In this document: positions 46,626 through 55,986 of the stretch, one piece after another | Layout: each line of letters opens with the position of its first letter | How positions within the stretch are numbered: position 1 is the first letter of the stretch | Assembly (NCBI GenBank): GCA_030683155.1 | Contig: JAUXMV010000011.1 | Span: 1 to 63,519, forward strand | DNA from: Bacteroidales bacterium | GTDB lineage: Bacteria > Bacteroidota > Bacteroidia > Bacteroidales > F082 | DNA length: 63,519 nucleotides | Direction: 5' to 3' | Position numbers and translations under genes: made by a program | Notes under the pieces: generated by a model | Database searches by the model: none | What the model was told of the DNA's origin: nothing | Seen by the model: only the letters and a program-made list of their open reading frames with translations

Positions 46626-46812
46626 AACCAACTTCGAGCTTCCCCATTAAAAATCAAGAATTAACAGGCAAAAATCGGTTTAATTTGACCTAAAATGCCT
46701 GTGTTTTCAATATTATCATTTGTAAGATACTGATATTCAGTTCGGGTGTTTTTGAAAAATGATTTGTAGTCCCCAAGTGAGTATTGACTATCAATGATTT
46801 ATGCAATTACTT
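46626..46812 (+). repeat. Direct repeat E, copy 1 (left island boundary)
   Basis: About 187 bp that recur in the same orientation at 62533-62719, at the other end of the peptide/efflux island. Shared parts: GCTTCCCCAT, ACAGGCAAAA, TTTGTAAGATACTGATATT, TTTTTGAAAAA, TATTGACTATCAAT. Many substitutions, by eye about three quarters identical. I see no gene in it. Confidence 0.8.
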
Positions 46813-46849
46813 TGCGGCCATTTATAATCAATCCAGAAAACCGTTTATA

Positions 46850-49800
46850 TTAAGCAATCTTTTTTGACAACAGTTTATTAAGGTAGTAATAAAGAATTGG
46901 AATGAAGTATAAACTAACAAATGTACCAACTGTTAAACCGCCAATTACCGATAAAGCCAGAGGAAGTTGGAGATCGGAGCCAATTCCTTTTATAAACATT
47001 AATGGCAACAATGCCAGTATTGTAGTTAGGCTGGTCATCATTATTGGTTTAAACCTTCTTTTTCCACCTTCAAGTATAGCGTTTTGAATATTGTAGCCTT
47101 GTTTTCGTAACCTATTGATGGTGTCTATTTTAAGAATTGAGTCATTAATCGTAATTCCGCTCATTACAATAATGCCAATCATCGACATGATGTTAAGTGA
47201 ATTGTTGAAAATCCACAAAAACAATAAAGCACCTACTGCTGCGAATATAAGTTCAGAAAGTACTATAATAGGTTGCGACAATGACTCGAACTGAGCTGCG
47301 AGGATAAAATACAACAGTAGAAAAGAAACCATCAATACAATAAGCAGTTCATTAAGGATGTCCAGGCCTTCAAACAATGAGCCATGCCAAGTTAAACGCA
47401 ATTCTTCATTAAGCTGTGAAAATGCGTCATTGGAAATGTTCATAACATGTTTAAAATCTGAGTAATCAGCTTCAAATTCAACAGCAACAAATTCACCATG
47501 TTTGTCAGCCATAATGGTTTTAATTTCGGTTGACTTGTCAAACTCCAATATTGCTGACAAAGGGATTTGTTTGTTTTGCTTATTTGTTACAAAACCAGAA
47601 GATATTTTATTCGTAAAAGACCCTGGTGTAGGAGCAAACACTATTGGGAGCGAATTACCACCTTCTTTAATAGCGTTTATGAATTTATTGCCAAAAAGTA
47701 GCTCAAGTCGTGAAAGCAATGCAATGTAATCAACATCGTAAAGAGCCATTTTAGCAAAATCAGGATAAATAGCAATAATAGTTCCGGTTGTTGAGTTAAT
47801 TTTAGCTTGTTGCTGGAAAGGTAATTTATTAGTAGTTGAAATAATCGCATTAACTTCTGTAATTCCCAAAGGCTTATCTACAACCGGACGCAATCTTGCT
47901 GTGAGCGGTGCAGAATTTTGCGAAAATACCATATCGAAAATGTTTTCAGCCGGTTTAAAGGTTAACTGAGCCGAAGGGTAGTATATTTTGAAAATGGCAG
48001 AGAATTCATTCAAAATATCGGAAAGGTGAGTTGGTTCAGCGAGCCGGAAATATATTTCGGCTTCGTTTGGCTTGGGTCGCATCCCTTTTAGAAACACAAA
48101 TTGTTGGATGCCAATAAACATTTCATGGTTTAATATAGGAGTCCGCAATTGACTGACTAAGTTAATTGTCCGCTCTTTATTTTCAATGATAGTTATAGGC
48201 TCATTCCAATCAATTTTTACTATAACCTCTGTTTGTGTGATGATTGGGAATGCTTGTTTGTTTATAGTACTGAAGATAAAATAGCCAAGGGGGATGAGGC
48301 ATATAAATATGAACAATGTAGCTAGACGGTTATTCATCACTATTACAAGCAAGTGTTCATACCATCTAACGGCTGAAATTTCAGAAAATGTTTGATTCGG
48401 TTTAGCTGTATAAGTTGCTCTGTATAGCACAGGCAAAACAATTATTGATACAAACAGTGAACTTGTAAGGCTTAAGGCCACGGCCACAGCCTGCTCATAA
48501 AACAATGCGCCAGCGATACCACTTAAAAAAACCAATGGTATAAAAACCGCACATGTTGTCAAAGTTGAGCTAATTAATGGACGTATTACTTCATTGGTTC
48601 CTCCAATACAGGCCTCATCAACAGATGCGCCCCTATTACGCCATTGGTTGATGTTGTCGGTAACAATAATAGCATTGTCAATCATCATGCCTACGCCTAA
48701 TATTAGACCTGCTAGTGAAATGGTATTAATAGAAACACCTGAAAGATAAAGAAAAAAAACGGCAACTATTAAAGCAACAGGAATAGTTAAGGCTATAAGC
48801 AAAGGCTGTTTCCTGCTGCGCATAAACCCAAAAACTACAATGACCGAAAACATGATCCCAAGCAACAATGTTTGTTGCAGATTTTCAAGTGAGACACGCA
48901 ATAGTGTTGCTTGATCCCGCCCTATGTCGAATTGTAGATCAGGGTGTTCATTAGTTAATTCTGCAATGGAATTATTCACTTGTTTTTGCATGTCCTGCAT
49001 GCGTGCATCTGCCTGCTTATAAACAGCCATTGTAATTGCCTGATTACCCATAAACATGTTATAGCCTTCTTTTTTTTGGGGTTGGCGTCTAATCTGGATA
49101 AATTCGCTGAGGGAATATTGCCGGTTGTTTTTGACAAGCAATAATCGGCCGATATCTTCCGCATCGCGGAGTGTCCCCCCAATACGTACATGGTATTGGT
49201 ATTGGCCATCTTGAAAGAGCAGGCTGCCAATGGTAATATTATTGTTTTGTAGTGTAGTGGCGATTTCCTCATGGGAAATGCCAATGGCATTCATTTTGCT
49301 TTCGTTAGCAAAAAGAGCTATTTCAGCTTGCTCCAGACCATTGATATCAACGAATGACACATCGGTCAATTGCTCCAGTCGACGCTTTACTATTTGGACT
49401 ACAAATTCGCTTAGCTCAAGAAAGCCTTCAGTTTTTTCAGCAATTTGTTTTCCGGGAGAGATACGAAGGTAAAAAATCGGTATATCCGATGGGCTTGATT
49501 TTAGGATCACCGGCCTATCCATACCTACAGGGAGCAGGCTTGTAAGGGCATCAACTTTCTCATTTGTTTCAAGGAAAGCATATTGTATATGTGTTCCATG
49601 TTTAAACCTAAGGTTCATTGTAGCGCTACCATCCCTTGTAGTGCTTTCGATTGTATGTAGGTTGTTAAGTTGAGCCAATTGATTTCTAATAGGTGCAACA
49701 ACGCTGTTTTCCAGACGGCGGGCATCAATATCAGTTTGTTGCAGGTGAATCGTTATTTCAGGCACATCCAACTCAGGTAAAAGCGACACAGGCATTTGAT

Positions 49801-49882
49801 AAGCTGCCACTACGCCCATTATAAGTATGGCTATGAGTGAGGCTAACACCCCAATAGGACGCCTAATGAGAAATTCTACCAC
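46850..49882 (-). CDS. RND efflux permease 1
   Basis: A 1010-residue inner-membrane RND permease of the AcrB/CusA superfamily: about 12 TM helices, two large periplasmic loops. TM4 has GVGMMIDNAIIVTDNI, where the second Asp of the AcrB D407-D408 pair is Asn, as in many non-HAE1 members. It is 4 bp downstream of the adaptor gene, so adaptor and permease are surely co-expressed. No outer-membrane TolC partner lies nearby. Given the upstream peptide genes it may export peptides, but RND pumps also move drugs, lipids and metals. Confidence 0.9.
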   Translation of the reverse strand: MVEFLIRRPIGVLASLIAILIMGVVAAYQMPVSLLPELDVPEITIHLQQTDIDARRLENSVVAPIRNQLAQLNNLHTIESTTRDGSATMNLRFKHGTHIQYAFLETNEKVDALTSLLPVGMDRPVILKSSPSDIPIFYLRISPGKQIAEKTEGFLELSEFVVQIVKRRLEQLTDVSFVDINGLEQAEIALFANESKMNAIGISHEEIATTLQNNNITIGSLLFQDGQYQYHVRIGGTLRDAEDIGRLLLVKNNRQYSLSEFIQIRRQPQKKEGYNMFMGNQAITMAVYKQADARMQDMQKQVNNSIAELTNEHPDLQFDIGRDQATLLRVSLENLQQTLLLGIMFSVIVVFGFMRSRKQPLLIALTIPVALIVAVFFLYLSGVSINTISLAGLILGVGMMIDNAIIVTDNINQWRNRGASVDEACIGGTNEVIRPLISSTLTTCAVFIPLVFLSGIAGALFYEQAVAVALSLTSSLFVSIIVLPVLYRATYTAKPNQTFSEISAVRWYEHLLVIVMNNRLATLFIFICLIPLGYFIFSTINKQAFPIITQTEVIVKIDWNEPITIIENKERTINLVSQLRTPILNHEMFIGIQQFVFLKGMRPKPNEAEIYFRLAEPTHLSDILNEFSAIFKIYYPSAQLTFKPAENIFDMVFSQNSAPLTARLRPVVDKPLGITEVNAIISTTNKLPFQQQAKINSTTGTIIAIYPDFAKMALYDVDYIALLSRLELLFGNKFINAIKEGGNSLPIVFAPTPGSFTNKISSGFVTNKQNKQIPLSAILEFDKSTEIKTIMADKHGEFVAVEFEADYSDFKHVMNISNDAFSQLNEELRLTWHGSLFEGLDILNELLIVLMVSFLLLYFILAAQFESLSQPIIVLSELIFAAVGALLFLWIFNNSLNIMSMIGIIVMSGITINDSILKIDTINRLRKQGYNIQNAILEGGKRRFKPIMMTSLTTILALLPLMFIKGIGSDLQLPLALSVIGGLTVGTFVSLYFIPILYYYLNKLLSKKIA

Positions 49883-49886
49883 CTGC

Positions 49887-50969
49887 CTATTCCTTGTTCA
49901 CAACCTTTATCCTGGCATCGTGGGCCAGATTCAGGTTTCCGGTTATAACAATACTGTCATTCTTAGCCAGCCCTTCAAGTATGGCTATATGAGAACTGTT
50001 TTGATGGGCTATCTTTACATAATTCCATTTAGCCCGACCGTTCTCAGCAGTGAAAACAACATTGCGGTTGTTGCGCACCACTAGGGCTTGTTTGGGAATA
50101 ATGATCTGGTTAGGGATCAACTCTTCTACGATTACGCTGGCATTCATTCCATCAACCAATCGGATGACGTCATTTGCATTCTGTTTCCGTATATTTGCAG
50201 TAACCTGCATAAGCCCTTGTTTATCAATAGAGAAGTCTATTTCACTGAGATCAGCTTCTAACCATACATTTTCATTTATTATTGGTTTAACACGTACACG
50301 GGTTGCCTTTTTCAGCCTGCCAATTTCAGTTTCAATGATGAAAAACTTAACGGTGAAACTTTCTTCATTAATGAGGGAACAAAAGACTTCACCTGCCGAA
50401 ATATGGTCGAAAGCTTGTGCGCTAAGGCCTGCTATCCGGCCTGCAAAAGGAGCAAAAAGTGTAGTTGCCTCTAGTGAAAGAAATGCCTGCTCCACCTGAA
50501 GGACGGCAGTATTATAGCCGGCTTGCGTTTTTAAATTCGAGAGCAATTCGGGTTCAATGTTTGTTGTGTCATAACCCAACCCGCTTGAATAGCCCAGCAA
50601 TATCGAATGTAATTCTGTCCGGGCAGCGTTGAAGGCTTCTTTGGCTAGTGCCATTTGATTTTTTTGGCGTGCATTCTCCAAGGTGGCCAAAAGCTGTCCT
50701 TTTTCAACCTTATCGCCAGATCGAATGCCGACATACTGGATCGCTCCTGAAGTAGCAAAGTGCAGGTTTGCTTTTTGAGCGGCATGTATTGTGCCATTTA
50801 GATGCATTTGCAGGGAGAAGTTGCCAAATAAAACAGGTGTTGCGTCCACTGGCATTGCTCCGTCTAAAACTATGACTTTCTGCAGATCCTCTTCAGTTGA
50901 CTTGGGCGAAGAATGTTCACATCCTATTATTACAACCAATACAAACACTAAGAAAAAGTAGTAGCGCAT
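49887..50969 (-). CDS. RND periplasmic adaptor (MFP), lipoprotein
   Basis: The 360-residue membrane-fusion protein has a lipobox VVIIGC (Cys near 17). The biotinyl-lipoyl-like halves are SGAIQYVGIRSGDKVEKGQLLATLE and ATTLFAPFAGRIAGLSAQAFDHISAG in pieces, around a short helical hairpin (about 95-150), followed by a beta-barrel domain. It links RND permease 1 to an outer-membrane channel, for which no gene is visible. It is the penultimate gene of the leftward transcript. Confidence 0.9.
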   Translation of the reverse strand: MRYYFFLVFVLVVIIGCEHSSPKSTEEDLQKVIVLDGAMPVDATPVLFGNFSLQMHLNGTIHAAQKANLHFATSGAIQYVGIRSGDKVEKGQLLATLENARQKNQMALAKEAFNAARTELHSILLGYSSGLGYDTTNIEPELLSNLKTQAGYNTAVLQVEQAFLSLEATTLFAPFAGRIAGLSAQAFDHISAGEVFCSLINEESFTVKFFIIETEIGRLKKATRVRVKPIINENVWLEADLSEIDFSIDKQGLMQVTANIRKQNANDVIRLVDGMNASVIVEELIPNQIIIPKQALVVRNNRNVVFTAENGRAKWNYVKIAHQNSSHIAILEGLAKNDSIVITGNLNLAHDARIKVVNKE

Positions 50970-51045
50970 TTTGTCTTACTTTTTATTTATGCAAATGTAC
51001 TTTTTTTCAGATAAAGAAGGTAATGAAAAACACTTCGTCCAGAAA

Positions 51046-51681
51046 TTAGTTGATAATTTGGCTTTTCTCAATAAAAGCTAAAATATAACTTTCGAAAAAA
51101 TGAGAATAGAATTCCTCATTGTCTGGTAGGTAAGTACCTAATACCTGTAGGTCAGTGTTTAATACAAAATAAAAGGGAGTGCTTTTTGATTCAACTGGTA
51201 AATCAAGAGTTTCACTGATAATTGAGAATGCCTCAAATCCATGTTCAATTTCGAAAACTTTTTGATGTCTAATATTTGTTTCTCGATTTATGACAATAAT
51301 ATTTGATTGCAGTTTGTACTTGTCTGATAACAACTTCAATCGTCTTAATTCTGACTCTATGCAAACATTACAGTTTTGATTATTGATATATAAAACCAGA
51401 CAAGTTTTTTTCGAAACAACACTTCCCAATGGCTTAATATCACCAGCAGAAGTTTTCAATAAAATTTCTGAATTCAAGAATTTCCCATTACTTAATTCTT
51501 GCAAGAAAAAATTAGTTGCCAAGTGGGGTAAATTGTAATCTTGGGGTGGATGTTCGCCAAGAACAATTGATTGACTCTCTTTGCTAGCCACTTGATGTTT
51601 AGTAAAATAATGACCTATGACAATTAGATTTAATAAGATTATTGAATAAAACAAAAAATGCTTAAGGTGTATTTTCTTCAT
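51046..51681 (-). CDS. Membrane-anchored thioredoxin-like protein, module 1
   Basis: A 211-residue protein with an N-terminal membrane anchor (about 9-27) and a periplasmic thioredoxin-like domain: CLVLYINNQNCNVCIESELRRLKLL carries the CxxC-type pair (Cys-Asn-Val-Cys), followed by a C-terminal strand TPFYFVLNTDLQVLGTYLP. The cis-Pro is present in STPF. It overlaps the beta-propeller gene by 20 bp. It is likely a disulfide oxidase, reductase or TlpA-like factor acting on the Cys-rich peptide made in this module. Confidence 0.7.
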   Translation of the reverse strand: MKKIHLKHFLFYSIILLNLIVIGHYFTKHQVASKESQSIVLGEHPPQDYNLPHLATNFFLQELSNGKFLNSEILLKTSAGDIKPLGSVVSKKTCLVLYINNQNCNVCIESELRRLKLLSDKYKLQSNIIVINRETNIRHQKVFEIEHGFEAFSIISETLDLPVESKSTPFYFVLNTDLQVLGTYLPDNEEFYSHFFESYILAFIEKSQIIN

Positions 51682-52888
51682 TTATAATAGATTGTTGATT
51701 AATTTTAAATAAACACAATAATGGGTTGTCAAAACGATTCACCTTTCCAACTCCATCAATTACTAATGATTCAGACAATGATTCATGGCTTTCAAGCAAA
51801 GCTTCAGGATATAAAACACTGACAAAATGGCCATCAGTAGTTCCAATAGGAAAAGGAATTTCAATGTTAATATGATCGTTTATGAAATGCTTAAATATAT
51901 ATCCTGTTGTTGATGATCCAATATATGTGAACACTTGATCTTCAACTTGCCTTCCAGGGTTATCTATTGAAACATACTGTGTTAAAAACACACCGTTGAT
52001 AAACAATACAGGTTTTATTAGAGACAGAAACTCACCTGACAATAGTTTTGGAAGTATACTAATTGAGGATGACTCTTCGTAAGTATCCAATTTTACCGAT
52101 CTTTGACCAAAATTAAAGATAAGCCTTGGGTATACATTGTTATTTACAAATGCATAAGTTGTATCATTGAACCTCCAACTTATATAGGTAGTATCACCAT
52201 CCTGATTAAAATACCTGCCATTTTTGTAGACTGATTTTCCTTCATTGGGTATGGCATTTGTTTTAAATATCTTCGAAATAGGTTTTGAAAAATCAGTATC
52301 AAATATCAACAAATTATAATTCAGGTCGTCAGTGTAGGTTTCAGTAGGAGGATTGTAAATATCGTGATTAAAAACTAAAAATCTGTTATTTGCTGTAGAT
52401 TGAATTTCATGTGCATCAAATTTTAATGATTTCTCGTAAATAAACACACCCTCTAAGGAATAAGCGATGACTTTTCTTTGTTTTTTTTCAAAAACAATTA
52501 ACAACTCGTTATTAGAATCATAACTTATGTCTTCAGGCTGTATATATTCTCCCGGGCCATAACCGTATTTACCAATTATTTGAATAAAACTTCCCTTTCT
52601 ATCAAATTGAAAAACTTTTTTAGATACGCGTGAATCAAGTATAAATAAAAAATTGTCAATGGCCAAAACCTCATCAATCTGTCCAATAAGAGTTGAAGGC
52701 GAGGATTGCAGTTGTACAATATAATGTGAAATCTCAAAATCAGAAAAACCCAATGTTTCAAAATCAATTTTTGGACTATTCATTTGAATGACCATTGCTT
52801 CCCCATGTTTGCTGATCATCACTGCATTATTCTTCCTTATGCATGATACTAAAACAGCAAAAATTAATAGGAATAAAGTTTGTTTCAT
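51662..52888 (-). CDS. 6-bladed beta-propeller lipoprotein, module 1
   Basis: The 408-residue lipoprotein (signal MKQTLFLLIFAVLVSC) belongs to the 6-bladed beta-propeller family frequent in Bacteroidetes. The family motif GxGPGE is visible as GKYGYGPGEYIQ near residue 110; blade-like stretches (FLFILDSRVSKKVFQFDRKG) repeat. It is expected on the outer face of the inner membrane or the outer membrane. Paralogues with the same motif lie at 54112 and 56996, each next to a Cys-rich peptide gene. The function is unknown; peptide binding is an inference. Confidence 0.8.
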   Translation of the reverse strand: MKQTLFLLIFAVLVSCIRKNNAVMISKHGEAMVIQMNSPKIDFETLGFSDFEISHYIVQLQSSPSTLIGQIDEVLAIDNFLFILDSRVSKKVFQFDRKGSFIQIIGKYGYGPGEYIQPEDISYDSNNELLIVFEKKQRKVIAYSLEGVFIYEKSLKFDAHEIQSTANNRFLVFNHDIYNPPTETYTDDLNYNLLIFDTDFSKPISKIFKTNAIPNEGKSVYKNGRYFNQDGDTTYISWRFNDTTYAFVNNNVYPRLIFNFGQRSVKLDTYEESSSISILPKLLSGEFLSLIKPVLFINGVFLTQYVSIDNPGRQVEDQVFTYIGSSTTGYIFKHFINDHINIEIPFPIGTTDGHFVSVLYPEALLESHESLSESLVIDGVGKVNRFDNPLLCLFKINQQSIINEENTP

Positions 52889-53028
52889 TTTCGCTTTTTT
52901 ATAAGTTTTCTGAATAAACTAAGTGCTATATAAATAAATGTTACTTCAAACTATCATGGAAATAGAAATAAGCGTCAAGATAATAAATCCGGTTTGACGC
53001 TTATTTTTAACTAATTAATCTTAAAGCT

Positions 53029-53307
53029 CTAGCTTGCTGCGCCACCTCCTTTGCACTTGCAATATACTTTGAATAAAAACTCATAGCAGCAAGCATAGGA
53101 GGGAGAATTGCATGTGACTGAGCAACTTGAGCCTCCACCAATACCCGGAATTGTCGATTCATATTCACATGAAGATGCATTTGGTCCTCCAGCCGAGCAT
53201 TGTGGATCAACGATACCTCCTGGAGGTTCCGCAAAAGAAATATACGTTGTTGTCAAAAACAACAACACAAGTAGTGAAAGCCCTGTTTTTTTAATTAAAT
53301 TTTTCAT
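53029..53307 (-). CDS. Exported Cys-rich peptide, module 1
   Basis: The 92-residue product has a Sec-type signal (MKNLIKKTGLSLLVLLFL... cleavage after SFA near 26). The mature part of about 65 residues begins EPPGG and has nine Cys, including CSVTC, ACC and CKC, and a Gly-rich end. I choose ATG 53307; the frame from 53352 runs through the promoter repeat. It is not clearly homologous in spacing to the three tandem peptides, but its position in the module is the same. Confidence 0.65.
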   Translation of the reverse strand: MKNLIKKTGLSLLVLLFLTTTYISFAEPPGGIVDPQCSAGGPNASSCEYESTIPGIGGGSSCSVTCNSPSYACCYEFLFKVYCKCKGGGAAS

Positions 53308-53327
53308 GATTTCTGTTTTAAGATAAA

Positions 53328-53475
53328 AATTGGTTAATTTAGCAACAAACAAACATTTTCATCACCCTTCCGGCCAGAAAATTTGCATCGCAAAAAGCAA
53401 GGAAAATGTTTGTTTGTTGTCTTGATAAATAAAAAACGAAACAGCAAGAGAATTAAAATGTTAATTAATGTAATA
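53328..53475 (-). promoter_or_regulatory. Duplicated promoter block F, copy 1
   Basis: Upstream of the module 1 peptide. The first 70 bp are nearly the same as at 55651 and 59016. It contains TTTGC-ATC-GCAAA (dyad) and TTCCGGCCAGAA (imperfect palindrome), plus an 18-bp perfect inverted repeat unique to this copy (53343-53360 with 53402-53419). Beyond that it resembles the other copies only partly. Confidence 0.7.
53343..53419. repeat. Perfect 18-bp inverted repeat in block F1
   Basis: CAACAAACAAACATTTTC (53343-53360) and GAAAATGTTTGTTTGTTG (53402-53419) are exact reverse complements with a 41-bp centre. The other F copies have only the left arm. Confidence 0.85.
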
Positions 53476-53476
53476 A

Positions 53477-54100
53477 TTACAGTCTGTTTGATGATGTCAT
53501 TAAATATGAAATAAGGTATTGCTTAGTCTGCTCGACCTCATTACGGTTAAAAATAAAATAAGAAGAAGTAATGTTGTTATGCTTAATTGTGAAAAAATAG
53601 GGATTGATTTCGTCTATAATATCAAAGGAATGGAATTGGTTTGGAACAGAAACAATCCTATGCTCATATCCACTGCCAATGAACTTTGCATAAAAATCCC
53701 GATGTAAATGCTTAGGTACTATAATCAGCGTCTTATTAAGTAGCTTAGCTGAAAAAAGTAGCATTATATTATACAGCTCATCGTTGCATTCACTGCAGTA
53801 TTTTTGTGGTATTCTAAGCACCAATAGTGAGGAGTCCCTTTCAATAATATAGAAAGATAATGGTTTGCTCCCATTGATTATATTATTAGTTTCATAATTA
53901 GTGTCAATCTCCGAACCACACTGATGTGCTACTTTCATCTGTAATCTGATCATATTACCTACTCTGTTACTATACCAACTATCAAGCTCTTTATGCTTAA
54001 CAACAGAGTTTTCATTCTTATAATAGGCAATAACTGAGATGAGAACCATTAGAGATGAAAGAAAAAATAAAAATATTTTGCAAGTTCTGGCTGGTTGCAT
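53477..54100 (-). CDS. Membrane-anchored CxxC protein, module 2
   Basis: A 207-residue protein with an N-terminal membrane helix (about 8-25) and a periplasmic domain in which LRIPQKYCSECNDELYNIM places a Cys-Ser-Glu-Cys pair at the start of a helix, the thioredoxin active-site arrangement. The rest is diverged from the module 1 partner. It follows the beta-propeller gene by 11 bp. It is probably a redox factor for the module 2 peptide. Confidence 0.6.
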   Translation of the reverse strand: MQPARTCKIFLFFLSSLMVLISVIAYYKNENSVVKHKELDSWYSNRVGNMIRLQMKVAHQCGSEIDTNYETNNIINGSKPLSFYIIERDSSLLVLRIPQKYCSECNDELYNIMLLFSAKLLNKTLIIVPKHLHRDFYAKFIGSGYEHRIVSVPNQFHSFDIIDEINPYFFTIKHNNITSSYFIFNRNEVEQTKQYLISYLMTSSNRL

Positions 54101-54111
54101 ACTATAACTTA

Positions 54112-55302
54112 TTATTGTTTAAGAAAAACCAATACAGGATTAGAAACGATATCTATGTCATCTAATATCAACCGGATATTGTTCGCACTCGTTTCCAGAT
54201 CGTAATTTACATCTGTAACTTTACGCCCATAAAATTGTTTAAAATCCATTGATTCCAGCATGAATACGAGATCGTTTTCGGCATTGCCTAATGGCCATAT
54301 CCACTCATCGAATGTAATGATTTCTCCCGACAAACTAAGGTCATCAACAAAAGTTTCTATTAGACCACTACTATACTTGTCAATATCTGCAAAGGCTCTG
54401 ATTATTCTTCCGTTTTGCGCGAATGTAAAATATAATCTATCCTTTACCAGAAAAAACTTATCCCAATTGTAGGCATAATTTAAAGGCTTAATATAGTTGT
54501 TAAAATGCAAGATATCCTCAAATTGCTTATCATAGTCTGATACTGGAATTTTGTTTTTACCATAGTCTGAAATAAACCTTGCTGAAATGCTTTCATCTGT
54601 TACCGAATATATTGTATCATATGGGTTTAAGTTGAAATAGATTTGTTCGTTCCATTTGAAAAAATTAGTGTTTTTCCAATAGTTCAAGAACTCAAGGCGT
54701 TTAAGATTCATCGGAAAGTGTTTTGAATAGATTTTTTCTGTGTGACTGTTGTAAAAATTAACATGATGAACAGTGTTTTCATTAGGATCATTAGTAAATA
54801 AAACGAACTTTCCATCGTCTAAAGACAAAAAATCATCAACAAAAAAACCGGTTTTAAACTCTGATTTAAATGTGCCATTAATATTAAAAGTTAACAGTTT
54901 TTGTTTATAAAAGTCAATAATATACAATTCTTTCTTCTCAAAATTTACCTCAATACTGCTTATGTATGAAAATTCGCCAGGACCCTCACCAACAGCCTCC
55001 AAAGTGATTAAATGATTTCCTTCACGATTAAATATCCACACGTTTTTAGTGGCATAAAGAATAATGTGTTCATTATTAAAAAAAACATTACGTACGCCAG
55101 AAACAAGCAACCCTTCCTTAGTTTCCAGAGGGACAAATTCGATTTTTTGGGCAATTTCAGAAAACTTCAATTCTTGCTTTTCAGCGTCTGTTTCAATTTT
55201 AATAGTTGATAGCGAGCTATATTCAGTGTTATCATATACAGGTGAGTTACACCCGAAAAACATCATTAAGCATACTAGTAACAGATTTACAAATGATTTC
55301 AT
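54112..55302 (-). CDS. 6-bladed beta-propeller lipoprotein, module 2
   Basis: The 396-residue lipoprotein has the signal MKSFVNLLLVCLMMFFGC. The family motif appears as VGEGPGEFSYISSIEV near 105, and YIIDFYKQKLLTFNINGTF gives the next blade. It is a paralogue of the proteins at 51662 and 56996, though sequence identity outside the motif is low. It lies 102 bp downstream of the module 2 peptide gene and is probably on the same transcript. Confidence 0.8.
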   Translation of the reverse strand: MKSFVNLLLVCLMMFFGCNSPVYDNTEYSSLSTIKIETDAEKQELKFSEIAQKIEFVPLETKEGLLVSGVRNVFFNNEHIILYATKNVWIFNREGNHLITLEAVGEGPGEFSYISSIEVNFEKKELYIIDFYKQKLLTFNINGTFKSEFKTGFFVDDFLSLDDGKFVLFTNDPNENTVHHVNFYNSHTEKIYSKHFPMNLKRLEFLNYWKNTNFFKWNEQIYFNLNPYDTIYSVTDESISARFISDYGKNKIPVSDYDKQFEDILHFNNYIKPLNYAYNWDKFFLVKDRLYFTFAQNGRIIRAFADIDKYSSGLIETFVDDLSLSGEIITFDEWIWPLGNAENDLVFMLESMDFKQFYGRKVTDVNYDLETSANNIRLILDDIDIVSNPVLVFLKQ

Positions 55303-55403
55303 ATTTGTTCAGGTATTGTTTTTACATGCAGTACCACTCTTCAGTTGAAAATTCTAAAGTGGGATACTGCATGCTTAAAAAAGGTTAGACATCAAACTAT
55401 GGC

Positions 55404-55628
55404 TTAATTATGAGTAACATCTGAGCATAGTTGCGAAGATGAACAACTTGAGTATGTTGTGTTTTTACAACAAAAATGAGTTTCTCCATTTTTTTGGTAT
55501 TCACAGAGTGGTCTGACATAGTCAGGTGTCCCAGGGGCAGCCAGAACAGAGCCTGTTCCCGATAGTAAATAAAAGCTAAAGGCTACAGCTACCAGCACCG
55601 CACCAAATAGAATTCTTGCTTTTTTCAT
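55404..55628 (-). CDS. Exported Cys-rich peptide, module 2
   Basis: A 74-residue precursor with a Sec signal (MKKARILFGAVLVAVAF... cleavage after VLA near 30) and a mature part of about 44 residues with five Cys (LCEY, FCCKN, SSCSSSQLC). It sits directly downstream of promoter block F2. No family name can be given. Small size and even Cys content suggest a disulfide-bonded secreted peptide. Confidence 0.65.
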   Translation of the reverse strand: MKKARILFGAVLVAVAFSFYLLSGTGSVLAAPGTPDYVRPLCEYQKNGETHFCCKNTTYSSCSSSQLCSDVTHN

Positions 55629-55650
55629 AACATAAAGATTTAAGTTAAAT

Positions 55651-55909
55651 ATTGGTTAATTTAGCAGCAAACAAACATTTTCATCACCCTTCCGGCCAGA
55701 AAATTTGCATTGCAAAAAGCAATGAAATTGCATTGTTAGTTGCCTTGACAAATGTAAGAAAAAAAAAACAATACGGCGCAAGGATTAATATGTTAATTTT
55801 TGTTAATTTACAACTGGTGTTTTTGGTTTCATTGATGGCATCAGCTATGCACTTGCACTATTTAACCACATTGCCATTGAAAACCATGCATCAAATTGCT
55901 TTTGCTTAG
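55651..55909 (-). promoter_or_regulatory. Duplicated promoter block F, copy 2
   Basis: About 259 bp that are almost the same as 59016-59275, upstream of the module 2 peptide. The dyad TTTGCATTGCAAA and TTCCGGCCAGAA are inside. The block stops just where, in copy 3, the start region of RND permease 2 would follow, so it looks like a duplication of a divergent promoter that lost one gene. An open frame on the + strand exists in both copies but the changes do not spare amino acids. Confidence 0.75.
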
Positions 55910-55986
55910 GCAAATGTATGAATTCTAAAAGTTTTACAATACGAGTTCCAAGCGAGAAATACAGTTAAAATCATTTAGAAAACGAA

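Noticed and set aside
55652-55909. Open frame on the + strand of 85 codons, also present at 59017-59307
   Set aside because: It lies inside duplicated promoter blocks, and the differences between the copies change amino acids freely (Ala-Thr, Gly-Cys, Pro-Leu), so there is no sign of coding selection.
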